Source: Roseateles sp. | GTDB taxonomy: Bacteria; Pseudomonadota; Gammaproteobacteria; Burkholderiales; Burkholderiaceae_C | DNA length: 64,000 nucleotides | NCBI GenBank assembly: GCA_019234295.1 | Contig: JAFALK010000037.1 | Location: 185,929-249,928 of the forward strand | Reading direction: 5' to 3' | In this document: positions 41,943 to 51,524 of the stretch, one piece after another | Layout: every line of letters begins with the position of its first letter | Position numbering within the stretch: position 1 is the first letter of the stretch | Notes under the pieces: generated by a model | Seen by the model: the letters and a program-made list of their open reading frames with translations, nothing else | Database searches by the model: none | What the model was told of the DNA's origin: nothing | Program-made: the position numbers and the translations under genes

Positions 41943-42707
41943 TTGTCCATCCCATTGATCTTCAAACGCATTGCTGCGCTCGCCTGCCTGGTCCTCCTTG
42001 CCGGCCCCGCGCTGGCGCAGGGCGGCCCGCCGATGGTCACCGACGATCCCGGTACGCCCGGCGACGGTCATTGGGAGATCAACCTCGGCGCCATCCAGTC
42101 GCGCACTCACGGCCGGCGTGAATTCGCCGCGCCCGATGCCGACATGAACTACGGCTGGGGCGATGCGGTCCAGATCAAGGTCGACATCCCCTGGGTCACA
42201 GCCTGGGAAGACGGCACAGGCGCACGCTCGGACGTGGGCGCTGGCGATTTCGGCGTCAAGTGGCGCTTCGTCGATGAAGAGAAAGCGGGCGTCTCGCTGT
42301 CCACCTATCCGCAGTACACGCGCAACTTGCTGAGCTCGTCCAGCCGCAGAGGCGTCACGAGTCCGGGGAGCTCATTCTTTCTGCCGTTCGAGATGTCGGC
42401 AGATGTGGGCTCGGGCTACAGCGTGGCGGCCGAGCTCGGTCGCAACTTCGTCGACGCCGCGGGCGCCAAGAACCAGTGGGTCGCCGGCTTCGTGCTCGCT
42501 CGCGACTGCGCGGAGGGCGTTGAGTGCATGGGAGAGATCCACCAGACGCAGGCGCAGGGAACTCACCAGACGCTGCTCAACTTCGGCGTGCACTGGAAGC
42601 TCAAGGACTCGATGACGCTGCTGGCCGCTGCTGGGCGCGAGTTCGGCACGCGCAATGACGAGCAGCTGCATTCGCTGGTCTACGTGGGCCTGCAGTTCGC
42701 ACGCTAG
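41943..42707 (+). CDS. Predicted outer-membrane beta-barrel protein (transporter-like)
   Basis: A 254-residue exported protein; signal peptide about residues 1-25 (LAGPALAQ). The start is TTG, supported by CAAGGA seven bases upstream. The start of the mature protein (PPMVTDDPGTPGDGHWEINL) and the alternating beta pattern to the terminal strand LVYVGLQFAR resemble the Phenol_MetA_deg-like outer-membrane group. Cys occur once each at about positions 196 and 201. Function unknown. It is 60 bp upstream of the cytochrome b561 gene and probably co-transcribed. Confidence 0.65.
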   Translation: MSIPLIFKRIAALACLVLLAGPALAQGGPPMVTDDPGTPGDGHWEINLGAIQSRTHGRREFAAPDADMNYGWGDAVQIKVDIPWVTAWEDGTGARSDVGAGDFGVKWRFVDEEKAGVSLSTYPQYTRNLLSSSSRRGVTSPGSSFFLPFEMSADVGSGYSVAAELGRNFVDAAGAKNQWVAGFVLARDCAEGVECMGEIHQTQAQGTHQTLLNFGVHWKLKDSMTLLAAAGREFGTRNDEQLHSLVYVGLQFAR

Positions 42708-42745
42708 ATTCGCGCGCTAGATTCGCGTGCGATTCGCATGCGATT
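42703..42745. repeat. Short imperfect tandem repeat (13-bp unit)
   Basis: GCTAGATTCGCGC and GCTAGATTCGCGT are adjacent copies, followed by a degenerate GCGATTCGCATGC. It spans the stop codon of the outer-membrane protein gene and the region before the cytochrome start; probably slippage. Confidence 0.6.
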
Positions 42746-42767
42746 TGCCATCAATGAAAGGAACTTT

Positions 42768-43340
42768 GTGCGACAAGGTACACAGCAGGAACATTACGAC
42801 CAGCTCAGCCGCGCACTTCATTGGATCACTGCCCTGGTCGTGACGATCGCCTTCGTCCTCGGCCCGGGCGGCTTCGGACGCCTGATGCGTCAAGGCATGG
42901 ATCCGGCTGCGCGCCTGGACATCGTCTGGCACGAGTCGCTCGGCGTGTTAGTCCTCGCGCTGACCGTGACTCGTGTGATCTGGGCCGCCCTGCGACCGGC
43001 GGCCCCGCGCTTTGCAATGGCGCGATGGATGTGCTTGGCCAGCCAGCTGGTGCAGGGGTGCTTGTGGTTCTTGTTGCTGGCCCTGCCTTGCACAGCCTTC
43101 CTAGCATTGGGCAGCGAAGGCCATCCGCTCACGCTGTTGAATGGCTTTCGGATCGATCAGATGCCATGGATTGCGAAGTCGCCAATCGCGAACCTCGCGG
43201 ATTGGGGCGACGTGCATGGCATCCTGGGCGACATGCTCATGTGGCTGGCCGGACTGCACGCGGGCGCCGCCATCTTTCACCATGCCGTGCTTAAGGATGG
43301 CGTGCTTGCCGCGATGCTGAAGGGACGCAACGCAGCGTGA
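42768..43340 (+). CDS. Cytochrome b561-type membrane cytochrome
   Basis: A 190-residue inner-membrane di-haem cytochrome b with four hydrophobic segments. Candidate haem ligands: His in SRALHWITALVV, DIVWHESLGVLV, DVHGILGDMLM and LHAGAAIFHHAV. GTG at 42768 is preferred because AAAGGAA lies just upstream; an ATG at 42738 without a ribosome site would add ten residues. It transfers electrons from ubiquinol to periplasmic acceptors. The gene begins after a short 13-bp tandem repeat (42703-42745). Confidence 0.85.
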   Translation: MRQGTQQEHYDQLSRALHWITALVVTIAFVLGPGGFGRLMRQGMDPAARLDIVWHESLGVLVLALTVTRVIWAALRPAAPRFAMARWMCLASQLVQGCLWFLLLALPCTAFLALGSEGHPLTLLNGFRIDQMPWIAKSPIANLADWGDVHGILGDMLMWLAGLHAGAAIFHHAVLKDGVLAAMLKGRNAA

Positions 43341-43583
43341 TCTCGTCCGCCTCGCCGCGTGGCCTAGGTAGGAGTGCCCACGGATGCTGGCACAGAAGTT
43401 GTATCGCTCCCAAGCTCCCTGCGGCTCGGTCACACTGGAACGACCGCCAACGTTGAGCCGACAGACGACATCGATGGGCTCGCATTGCAGTGTCGGCGCA
43501 TGCGCCTGCGACTAGCGCAAATGAGCTCGATGGCAAAAAGCGCTTGCATGGGTATGTGGCGGGTTCGCGCCAATACCTTGAGT

Positions 43584-44177
43584 TCAGGGCCTGATGATGC
43601 GTCCGGATGCCGCCTTGACCGCCGCCTGGATGCGCGTCGAGACGCCGAGCTTGTCTCGTGCGTTATCAAGATGAAAGTCCACCGTGCGCTTGGACATGCC
43701 CAGCAGCTCGGCGATTTCCAAAGACGTCTTACCACGGGCCGCCCAGGTCAGCGCCTCGATCTCCCGCACGCTGAGCTCCACCTCCTTGGGCCACACCTGG
43801 TCGCGGGCGACATGTGCCAAGCGCGCCGTGATGATTTCATTCAGGATCTCAAAATCGATGGGCTTGGTCACGTAGTCGTCCGCGCCCAGCTTTCGGCCTT
43901 TCAATTCGTCGTCCCTGTTGGCCAGCGCGGTGAGGAAGATGAAGGGCATGCTGCTAAAGCGCGGCGCCATGCTCACGACGCAGTCAAGCAGCGCAAAGCC
44001 GGACATCACCGGCATGTTCACATCACAAAGCACCAGATCTGGCTCGTCGCGCAGGATGGCCATCAGCCCTTGCTGCCCGTCAAACGCCAGGCTGACCCAA
44101 TAGCCGCGGCTCTCGAATTCTTCCTGGATCAGCAACGCCGTGTCGCGTTCATCTTCGATGCAAAGAATCTTTTTCAT
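43584..44177 (-). CDS. Orphan response regulator, receiver plus LuxR-type DNA-binding domain
   Basis: A 197-residue regulator. Receiver domain residues 1-120: acidic ILCIEDERD, phosphoacceptor Asp in LVLCDVNMP, Thr in FLTAL and Lys in YVTKP. LuxR-type HTH at about 133-195 (LSVREIEALTWAARGKTSLEI, KRTVDFHLDNARDKLG). No histidine kinase gene is near, so it is an orphan; target genes unknown. Only shadow frames lie in the 243 bp downstream. Confidence 0.93.
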   Translation of the reverse strand: MKKILCIEDERDTALLIQEEFESRGYWVSLAFDGQQGLMAILRDEPDLVLCDVNMPVMSGFALLDCVVSMAPRFSSMPFIFLTALANRDDELKGRKLGADDYVTKPIDFEILNEIITARLAHVARDQVWPKEVELSVREIEALTWAARGKTSLEIAELLGMSKRTVDFHLDNARDKLGVSTRIQAAVKAASGRIIRP

Positions 44178-44309
44178 GGCTGGGCTGGGCAGTTGGGGGC
44201 CGAGCGTTGCAAAGCCAGGCTGCCTGCCGGCGTGGCCTTAGCCTAGTCGTGAGCCCTTCGGCGAGCCAGGTTGACTCCGGGCCTGGCGCTGCAGACAGGC
44301 GGCGTCCAA

Positions 44310-44921
44310 TCAAGTGTAAGTGCGGGGCTGCCGGGTAAGGCCTGAGACTGACTGGCTCTGGTTGGAGGGGCCTGCACCGGGGCCACGGCCTTGGGAGGCT
44401 GCCGTGTTGGCCCCTGAGGGGCTGCCCTTGCTGGGGCCATTGCCGGTGTTGGCGGTGCCAGGATTGGCCGTGCCAGCGGCTGCTGCGCCGTTGGCACTGC
44501 TGCCGCCCGGGCTGGCGCCGGTGACGGCACCGGCGCTGCTGCCGCCCGTCCTGCTGTTACCCGTGCTGCCGTTACCCATGCTGCTGTTACCCGAGCTGCT
44601 ATTGCTCGCGCTGCCGTTGGCTCCGCTGTTGTTTGCCGCGGAAACCAAAGGTGGCTTAGCCGACATGGGCGCGGCGCCCCGAGGCTTGCCATCCGTGCCG
44701 GTGGCCGAAGTGGCTGCAGGATTGGGCGACAGGCTGACCAGCCCACGGCTGGCCGCCGATTGCTTGACATTGCGCCCATCAATCGCCGCTGTATTGCCGG
44801 CCTTGCGCGCCGCGACCGGCAGCGGCGAGCCCTTGGGCGCGTCCAGGGCGAAGCCGGCCAGGGGCATGAGCAGGGTCGAACCGCCCAAAATTATCGAACT
44901 GACAAAACCAAAAGCTTTCAT
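44310..44921 (-). CDS. Exported Gly/Ser/Asn/Ala-rich low-complexity protein
   Basis: A 203-residue predicted protein; the ATG at 44921 starts a signal peptide (MKAFGFVSSIILGG, cleavage near GFALDAP). Earlier in-frame starts run into the divergent promoter region. The mature part is low-complexity, with a NGSASNSSSGNSSMGNGST-type stretch and many Asn-Ser-Gly units, no Cys and few aromatics. I recognise no family. It is divergent from the efflux operon at 45092. Real expression is plausible (clear signal peptide) but not certain. Confidence 0.55.
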   Translation of the reverse strand: MKAFGFVSSIILGGSTLLMPLAGFALDAPKGSPLPVAARKAGNTAAIDGRNVKQSAASRGLVSLSPNPAATSATGTDGKPRGAAPMSAKPPLVSAANNSGANGSASNSSSGNSSMGNGSTGNSRTGGSSAGAVTGASPGGSSANGAAAAGTANPGTANTGNGPSKGSPSGANTAASQGRGPGAGPSNQSQSVSGLTRQPRTYT

Positions 44922-45091
44922 TCGCCAAATCCTGAGACGTATCCACGGCACGAGACGGGCCGAATATGGCGAAAATCGCAGCGCGGCGCCACTGTGACAA
45001 ATCACACCAGATAGCACCGATTGCTCACAGTTACGCCAGCGTCGACAGTCCTCTATTCTGCGGACCTTCTTCCACAGACGTTCAAGCTCGC

Positions 45092-46717
45092 ATGTCCTCG
45101 TCGCTCCAGTTCATTCGTCAGGCACTTGCCATTCGTTGGCGGCCAACCGTTTTGGCGCTTGCCGGCGCTGCGGCGCTGGCGGGGTGTGCCGTGGGCCCGG
45201 ATTTCAAGCGACCGGAGGCCCCGGCAGCGGCCAGCTATGGCGTGAATGAGGGATTGACCCCTGGGGCGGGCGTCATGGGTGCCGGCAGCGGCGAGCCCCA
45301 GCAGTTCAAGTCGGCTGACGATCTGCCCTTCGATTGGTGGAAAAGCTTCGGGTCGCCCGATCTGGACGCGGTGGTCGAACGTGCCTTGCGGGCCAGCCCC
45401 ACGGTCACGGCCGCCCAAGCCAATCTGCGCCAGGCCCAGGAAATGGTCTATGCGCAACAGGGTTATTTCTTCCCGACAGTGGGGCTGAACTACAACTTTG
45501 AGCGCCAAAAGCTGGCAGGCAATCAGGGCGGCAACTCGCCAGGCATTCAGGGCGACGGCAGCACGATCCAGACCTACCAAAATCCGGGCGGCCCGACGCC
45601 GTTCAATGGCCCGGTCCTCTACAACTTCCACACCGCCCAGTTGACCGTGGGGTACACGCCCGATGTATTTGGCGCGAATCGCCGCCAGGTCGAGTCGCTG
45701 GACGCGCAGGCCAAGATGGCCCAATTTCAGTTGGAGGCCACCTACATCACGCTGGTCTCCAACGTCGTCGCCGCCTGCATTCAGGAGGCCTCGGTGCGAG
45801 CCCAGATGGATGCCATCCACCTCCTGATTGACGACAACCAGAAGGCGCTGGACATCTTGAACATGCAGTTCAAGAATGGATTTGTCATGCGCATGGACGT
45901 GGCAGCCCAGGAGTCCTTGTTGGCACAGGCCAAGGTCTTGCTGCCGCCGCTGCAGAAACAGCTGGAGCAGACGCGGGACCTGATTCGCGCCCTGGTGGGC
46001 AACATGCCCGGCGAGGAGATCAGCCAGACCTTCTCGCTGGACCGGCTGCATATGCCGGCCGAGTTGCCGCTGAGCCTGCCGTCCAAGATCGTCGACCAGC
46101 GGCCGGATGTGCGCGCGGCGCTGGAGCAACTGCGCTCCGCCAATGCCCAGGTCGGCGTGGCGATGGCCGCGAGGCTGCCACAGTTCAGCATCACCGGCGC
46201 CATCGGCGGCACGGCTTCGCACTTCAACGAGATGTTCAAGACCGGCGGCCCGTTCTGGAACATCATCGCAGGCGTGAGTCAAACGGTGTTTGACGGCAAC
46301 ACGCTGAAGCACCGCCAGCGTGCGGCCGAGCAGGGGCTGCTCCAGGCTGCAGAGCAGTACCGCGGCACGGTGATTGCCGCCTACCAGAATGTGGCCGACA
46401 CCCTGCACGCGATTCGTGGGGATGCCGATGCCTATGACGCCGCGCTCGATGCCGAACATGCCGCAAAAGTGACGCTGGACCTGACGCGTCTGCAGGAGCA
46501 GGTCGGCTTTGCAAACCACCAGGCGTTTTTGAGTGCCGAGATCGCCTACCAGCAAGCCCTGCTGGCCCTTGTTCAGGCACGCGCCCAGCGCTTTGGCGAT
46601 ACGGCGGCACTGTTCCAGGCGCTCGGGGGCGGCTGGTGGAACCGCCCTGTGGTCGTGGCCACAGCCGATGACGAGAACGCCAAAGAAGCGCCTAAGCCGC
46701 TGCCACTGCGGCCGTGA
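45092..46717 (+). CDS. Outer-membrane efflux lipoprotein (NodT/OprM family)
   Basis: A 541-residue TolC-like channel. The start at 45092 (MSSSLQFIRQALAIRW) gives a lipoprotein signal with lipobox LAGC (Cys about 31). The family motif VGPDFKRPEAPAAASY follows, then two OEP repeats (VERALRASPTVTAAQANLRQA; LRSANAQVGVAMAARLPQFS seen in part). It forms the outer channel of the tripartite RND pump encoded next. Confidence 0.95.
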   Translation: MSSSLQFIRQALAIRWRPTVLALAGAAALAGCAVGPDFKRPEAPAAASYGVNEGLTPGAGVMGAGSGEPQQFKSADDLPFDWWKSFGSPDLDAVVERALRASPTVTAAQANLRQAQEMVYAQQGYFFPTVGLNYNFERQKLAGNQGGNSPGIQGDGSTIQTYQNPGGPTPFNGPVLYNFHTAQLTVGYTPDVFGANRRQVESLDAQAKMAQFQLEATYITLVSNVVAACIQEASVRAQMDAIHLLIDDNQKALDILNMQFKNGFVMRMDVAAQESLLAQAKVLLPPLQKQLEQTRDLIRALVGNMPGEEISQTFSLDRLHMPAELPLSLPSKIVDQRPDVRAALEQLRSANAQVGVAMAARLPQFSITGAIGGTASHFNEMFKTGGPFWNIIAGVSQTVFDGNTLKHRQRAAEQGLLQAAEQYRGTVIAAYQNVADTLHAIRGDADAYDAALDAEHAAKVTLDLTRLQEQVGFANHQAFLSAEIAYQQALLALVQARAQRFGDTAALFQALGGGWWNRPVVVATADDENAKEAPKPLPLRP

Positions 46718-46832
46718 ACCCCTTTGCCGCTGGTGTGCGCCGATGCCGGGCACCTCAGCCGCGGATCCCGCGTCAAGCCCGTTCGCGGGTGGTTTCCTAG
46801 TCGGGCGCGGCAGTCAGCCGCAGAAATCTTGA

Positions 46833-48086
46833 ATGAGTCCCACCATGCCAAACATGTCCCAAGCTTCCGTTCACCGCCCTGGCAAATTGCTGACCCTGCT
46901 GGTCCTATGCTGGTCCGCCGGCGTGACGCTGACGGCCTGCAGCGGCGACAACAAGCCGGCTGAGCCATCCGCTGCCAAGCAAGGCGGTACCACCCCGGCC
47001 GAGACGACGCTGCGCACCGGCAGCAACGAGCTCAAGGCCATCGTCAACCTGAGCGAGAACCAGGTCAAGGCGATCAAGGTCGGGGCGGTGGGCTTGCGCG
47101 CGTTTGCAAACGAAGAAGAAACGATGGGGAGCATCGACTTCAACCAGAACGCGAATGTCCAGGTCTTCACCAGCTACCCGGGCAAGATCACACGCACCTT
47201 TGCCGATGTCGGGGATGCAGTGAAGGCGGGAAAGCCACTGTTCACCATTGAAAGCCCGGACTTGATGAATGCCGAGCAGGCGCTGGTTGGCGCGGCAGCG
47301 GCCTTTGACGCGGCCGATGCTGCGCTGACCCGTGCCAAGGTGCTCCTGGCCAACCAGGGCATGGCACAAAAGGACTTTGAGGCCACCGAAGCTGCTCAGC
47401 GGGCCGCGGACGCCGCCTACAAGGCCGGCCGCAACGAGGTGCGCGTGTTCGGCAAGACCGACGCAGAGATCGACAGGATCATTCAGACCCGCAAGATCGA
47501 GACGGACCTGGTCGTCCTAGCGCCGCTCAGCGGCAGGGTCACCGCACGCAACGCCCAGCCTGGGCTGCTGGTGCAGCCGGGCAACGCCCCGGCGCCCTAT
47601 ACCGTGGCCGATGTAAGCACCAAATGGATGCTGGCCTACGTTCCAGAATTGGATGCGCCGAAGTACAAGGTGGGGCAGCCGGTCAAGGTGCTGCTCGGGG
47701 CCTATGCCGGCCGTGTCTTCGAGGGCACGATCAAGGTCGCGGGCGAGAGCGTGGACCCCAACACCCATCGCAAGATGCTGCGGGCCGAGGTCAAGGACCC
47801 ACGGGACGAACTCTCCCCGGGCATGCTGACCTCGTTCAAGGCCACGCTGGGCGCGCCCGTGCAGTCGCTGGCCATCCCCGTCAATGGCGTGGTGCGCGAG
47901 GGCGACGGCACGATGATGGTCTGGGTGACGACGGACCGGCGCACCTTTGTGCAGCGGCCGGTCGAAATCGGTGTGACGCAGGACGGGTTCCACCAGATCG
48001 TCAAGGGCCTGCAAGCGGGCGAGCACGTGGTCGTGGATGGTGCCGTGCTGCTGAGCAACATGCTCAAGACCGGCAACGCGAGCTGA
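46833..48086 (+). CDS. RND efflux periplasmic adaptor (membrane-fusion protein), lipoprotein
   Basis: A 417-residue adaptor. Lipobox LTAC at about residues 33-36 after a hydrophobic segment (LLTLLVLCWSAGVTL). Barrel-sandwich (IDFNQNANVQVFTSYPGKI; LVVLAPLSGRVTARNAQPG), alpha-hairpin and beta-barrel regions are recognisable. The start is uncertain: Met at 46833, 46845 and 46854 are all possible. 62 bp separate it from the RND pump gene. It bridges pump and NodT channel. Confidence 0.93.
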   Translation: MSPTMPNMSQASVHRPGKLLTLLVLCWSAGVTLTACSGDNKPAEPSAAKQGGTTPAETTLRTGSNELKAIVNLSENQVKAIKVGAVGLRAFANEEETMGSIDFNQNANVQVFTSYPGKITRTFADVGDAVKAGKPLFTIESPDLMNAEQALVGAAAAFDAADAALTRAKVLLANQGMAQKDFEATEAAQRAADAAYKAGRNEVRVFGKTDAEIDRIIQTRKIETDLVVLAPLSGRVTARNAQPGLLVQPGNAPAPYTVADVSTKWMLAYVPELDAPKYKVGQPVKVLLGAYAGRVFEGTIKVAGESVDPNTHRKMLRAEVKDPRDELSPGMLTSFKATLGAPVQSLAIPVNGVVREGDGTMMVWVTTDRRTFVQRPVEIGVTQDGFHQIVKGLQAGEHVVVDGAVLLSNMLKTGNAS

Positions 48087-48148
48087 GGACCGCCCAAGGC
48101 CTCCTTCGCATGTCCACCTGACGCAAACTTCAAAAAGCACCCCCCATC

Positions 48149-51100
48149 GTGTTCAAAGCCATTCTTTCGTTCTGCCTGACGCGGCGAACCATCGTCGTCA
48201 TGGCACTGTTGGTGTTCTGCGGCGCAGGCTTCATCGCCTTCAAGAAGCTCAACGTCGAGGCCTATCCCAACCCGGCGCCGGTGATCCTGGAGATCACCGC
48301 GCAGGCCGCTGGCCTGTCCGCCGAGGAGATGGAGAAGTACTACACGACGCCGATGGAGATCGGTCTGTACGCCACACCCGGCATCGCCAACATCCGCTCG
48401 ACCTCGTTCTATGGCCTGGCCTTCGTGCGGGTGACCTTCCAGTACGGCGTCGACTACCACTTCGCCTACACCCAGGCTGCCTTGGCGCTCCAGCAGAACG
48501 TGCAGCTGCCGGCCAACCAGATCCCCCAGATCCAAGGGTCCAGCCTGGTGGGCGAGATCTACCGCTATCAGGTCGTTGGGCCGAAGAACTTCGGCCTGAC
48601 CAACCTGCGCACCGTGCAGGACTGGGTGGTGACGCGCCGCCTGTCGACCGTCCCTGGCGTGATCCAAGTCAACAGCTGGGGCGGCACGACGAAGGAGTTC
48701 CAGGTCCAAGTGGACCCGCGCAAGCTGGAGGCTTACAACATCACGCTGCCGCAGATGTTGACGACACTGGCCAATGCAAACGTCAACGTGGGCGGGCGTG
48801 AAGTGGACATCGGCCAGCAGTCGGTGAACATCCGCGGCCTCGGGCTGATCGACAGCGGCGGCAATGACGACCTGACCAAGGGGCATCATGTCGAGGACAT
48901 CAAGAGCATTGTCCTGACCCAGTCCAACGGTGTCCCCGTCCAGGTGAAGGATGTGGCCAAGGTCCAGGTTGGCTACGTGCCCCGCCTAGGCATCGCGGGC
49001 AAGGACCATGATGACGACATCGCCGCCGCCATCGTTGTAATGGCGCGCTACAAGCACACCAATGACGTGCTGCCCTTGATCAAGGCTGAGGTCGACAAGA
49101 TGAACTCGGACGGCACCCTGCCGCCGGGGGTCAAGGTCGTGCCCTATTACGACCGCGGCACGCTGGTGGAGGTCACGACGCACACCGTCCTGCACAACCT
49201 CGTCTTTGGCTGTTTGCTGGTCTTCTTCATCCAGTGGATCTTCCTGGGGGACCTGCGCAGCGCGATCATCGTGGGCGTGAACATTCCCTTTGCGCTGTTC
49301 TTTGCCATCATCTTGCTGGTGCTGCAGGGGGAGGATGCCAACCTGCTCTCGCTGGGCGCAGTGGACTTCGGCATCATCGTGGATTCGGCGGTCATTCTGG
49401 TTGAGAACGTGTTCCGCAACTTCCAGGCCAAGCGCGAGCATCGAGAGGCGTTGATCGAAGACCTGGCGGAAGGCGGCCTGGGCGTCGACCCGACCAATCT
49501 GCAAGACATCAAGGTCAAGAGAACCTGGACCGACCGGCTGCGCCTGATCCTCATCAGCGCACTGCAGGTTGACAAGGCCATCCTGTTCTCCACGGCCATC
49601 ACCGTGGCCGCCTTTGTGCCCCTCTTCACCATGCAGGGTGTGGAAGGCCAGATCTTCGGCCCCATGGCCCGGACCTATGCCTACGCACTGGCAGGCGCGC
49701 TGATCGCCACCTTCACGGTCACGCCGGTGCTGACCTCGTTCCTGCTGCCCAAGCAGGTCGTGGAGACGGAAACCCTGCTGGTCCGTCTGCTGCACAAGGC
49801 CTACACGCCGGCGCTGCGCTTCTCGCTGTCCAATCGCAAGGTCATGGCGGTGATTGCCGTCGTGTTCCTGGCCGTCGCCGGCATGCTGATCCCCCGCCTG
49901 GGGTCAGAATTCCTGCCCGCATTGGAGGAGGGGAACTTCTGGATTCGCGCCTCCATGCCGCCGACCATGGGCCTGGCGGCCGGCACCGATGCCACGCGCA
50001 CCATGCGCGAGATCCTGCTCAAGCATCCGGAGGTCATCACCGTCGTTTCGCAGCACGGACGACCTGACAACGGCAGCGATGCATCGCCGTTCTCCAATGT
50101 CGAACTCTTTGTGCCGCTCAAGCCCTACGACAGCTGGCCTGCGGGACTGACCAAGGAAAAGCTCACCGAGCAGGTGCAGAAGGAGTTCAACGATGCCTTG
50201 CCTGGCGTGACATTCAACTTCTCGCAGTACATCCAGGACAACGTCGAGGAGGCCATCTCCGGCGTCAAGGGGGCCAACTCGGTCAAGGTGGTCGGCCCGA
50301 ACTTGGAGGTGCTGGAGGGGCTCGCCGACAAGGTCTATGCGGAGATGGTGCAGGTCAAGGGTGTGGCCGACCTGGGCGTGTTCCGTGTGCTGGGGCAGCC
50401 CAACCTCAACATCAAGGTCGACCGGGACAAGGCGGCGCGCTACGGGCTCAACACGGGCGACGTCAACACCGTCATCCAGGCGGCCCTGGGCGGCAGCGTG
50501 GCCACGACCGTGCTGGAGAGCGACCGGCAGTTCAACCTGACGGTGCGGTTTGACAAGGACTACCGTGGCAGTGTGGAGGACGTGCGCAAGATTCGCGTGG
50601 GCTATGCGACGCCGTCCGGGACCAATGCCTATGTGCCCTTGGGCGAGCTGGCCAAGATCTCGTTGGATACCGGAGCGTCCTATATCTATCACGAAGGCAC
50701 CAAGCGCTTCATTCCAATCAAGTTCAGCGTGCGGGGGCGAGACCTGGGCGGCACAGTTGCCGAAGCCCAGGAGCGCATCAAGAAGAACGTGGCAATGCCG
50801 GTGGGCTACCGTGTCATCTGGGCCGGGGAGTTTGAAGACCTGGAGCTGGCCAAGGAGCGGCTGAGCGTCATCGTGCCCTTGAGCCTGCTATTGATTCTGG
50901 TGCTGCTGTACAGCCTGTTCAATTCCCTGCGGGACAGCTTGATGGCCTTGGCGGGCATTCCCTTCGCCATTGCCGGCGGCATATTCGCCCTGCTCTTGAC
51001 GGGACAGGTCTTCAGCATCTCCGCGGCAATTGGCTTCATTTCGCTATTCGGCGTCTCGGTCATGGACGGAATTTTAATGATCACCTATTTCAACCAGATG

Positions 51101-51379
51101 CGCATCGAGGGTCTGAACAGCCGGGACGCGATGTACGAGGCCGCATCCAAGCGCATGCGACCGATGCTGATGACCGCGCTCTCCGCCTGCATTGGCCTGT
51201 TCCCGTCGGCCATCTCGGTGGCGATTGGCAGCCAAGTGCAACGCCCTCTGGCGACGGTGGTCGTGGGCGGGATGTTGATCGGCCCGGTGATGCTGCTGGT
51301 CGTGGTGCCCGCGCTGCGGATGATTTTCATGCGCAAGGAGCGCAAAGTGCAGCCGGAGGCTGGCGTCCATACCGCATAG
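48149..51379 (+). CDS. RND efflux transporter, HME/CusA-like
   Basis: A 1076-residue inner-membrane proton-driven pump. GTG start at 48149 (FKAILSFCLTRRTIVV). Two halves each with six helices and a large periplasmic loop. The transmembrane helix 4 motif is AVDFGIIVDSAVILVEN, with the Asp residues of the proton relay in the pattern of heavy-metal efflux RND proteins (DFGxIVDGAVV). I did not find the Met triad of CusA, so the metal or drug specificity is open. Together with the two preceding genes it makes a complete pump. A P-II gene follows after 145 bp. Confidence 0.93.
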   Translation: MFKAILSFCLTRRTIVVMALLVFCGAGFIAFKKLNVEAYPNPAPVILEITAQAAGLSAEEMEKYYTTPMEIGLYATPGIANIRSTSFYGLAFVRVTFQYGVDYHFAYTQAALALQQNVQLPANQIPQIQGSSLVGEIYRYQVVGPKNFGLTNLRTVQDWVVTRRLSTVPGVIQVNSWGGTTKEFQVQVDPRKLEAYNITLPQMLTTLANANVNVGGREVDIGQQSVNIRGLGLIDSGGNDDLTKGHHVEDIKSIVLTQSNGVPVQVKDVAKVQVGYVPRLGIAGKDHDDDIAAAIVVMARYKHTNDVLPLIKAEVDKMNSDGTLPPGVKVVPYYDRGTLVEVTTHTVLHNLVFGCLLVFFIQWIFLGDLRSAIIVGVNIPFALFFAIILLVLQGEDANLLSLGAVDFGIIVDSAVILVENVFRNFQAKREHREALIEDLAEGGLGVDPTNLQDIKVKRTWTDRLRLILISALQVDKAILFSTAITVAAFVPLFTMQGVEGQIFGPMARTYAYALAGALIATFTVTPVLTSFLLPKQVVETETLLVRLLHKAYTPALRFSLSNRKVMAVIAVVFLAVAGMLIPRLGSEFLPALEEGNFWIRASMPPTMGLAAGTDATRTMREILLKHPEVITVVSQHGRPDNGSDASPFSNVELFVPLKPYDSWPAGLTKEKLTEQVQKEFNDALPGVTFNFSQYIQDNVEEAISGVKGANSVKVVGPNLEVLEGLADKVYAEMVQVKGVADLGVFRVLGQPNLNIKVDRDKAARYGLNTGDVNTVIQAALGGSVATTVLESDRQFNLTVRFDKDYRGSVEDVRKIRVGYATPSGTNAYVPLGELAKISLDTGASYIYHEGTKRFIPIKFSVRGRDLGGTVAEAQERIKKNVAMPVGYRVIWAGEFEDLELAKERLSVIVPLSLLLILVLLYSLFNSLRDSLMALAGIPFAIAGGIFALLLTGQVFSISAAIGFISLFGVSVMDGILMITYFNQMRIEGLNSRDAMYEAASKRMRPMLMTALSACIGLFPSAISVAIGSQVQRPLATVVVGGMLIGPVMLLVVVPALRMIFMRKERKVQPEAGVHTA

Positions 51380-51524
51380 TCGGCGCCGTGGCCAACACCC
51401 GTGCTCGTACCGCATCGTTTGTATATTGCTAGCCTGGCCTGGCCTTGCGCCCAGCGTCGTGCCCCGCTTGGCACGGAGTGAGGCCCAGGGTCTTGCCACG
51501 GTCCGACCTACTGAAGGATTCACC

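Noticed and set aside
42766..43340. Longer start for cytochrome b561 at 42738
   Set aside because: No ribosome site there; GTG at 42768 has AAAGGAA at good spacing. The longer form cannot be excluded.
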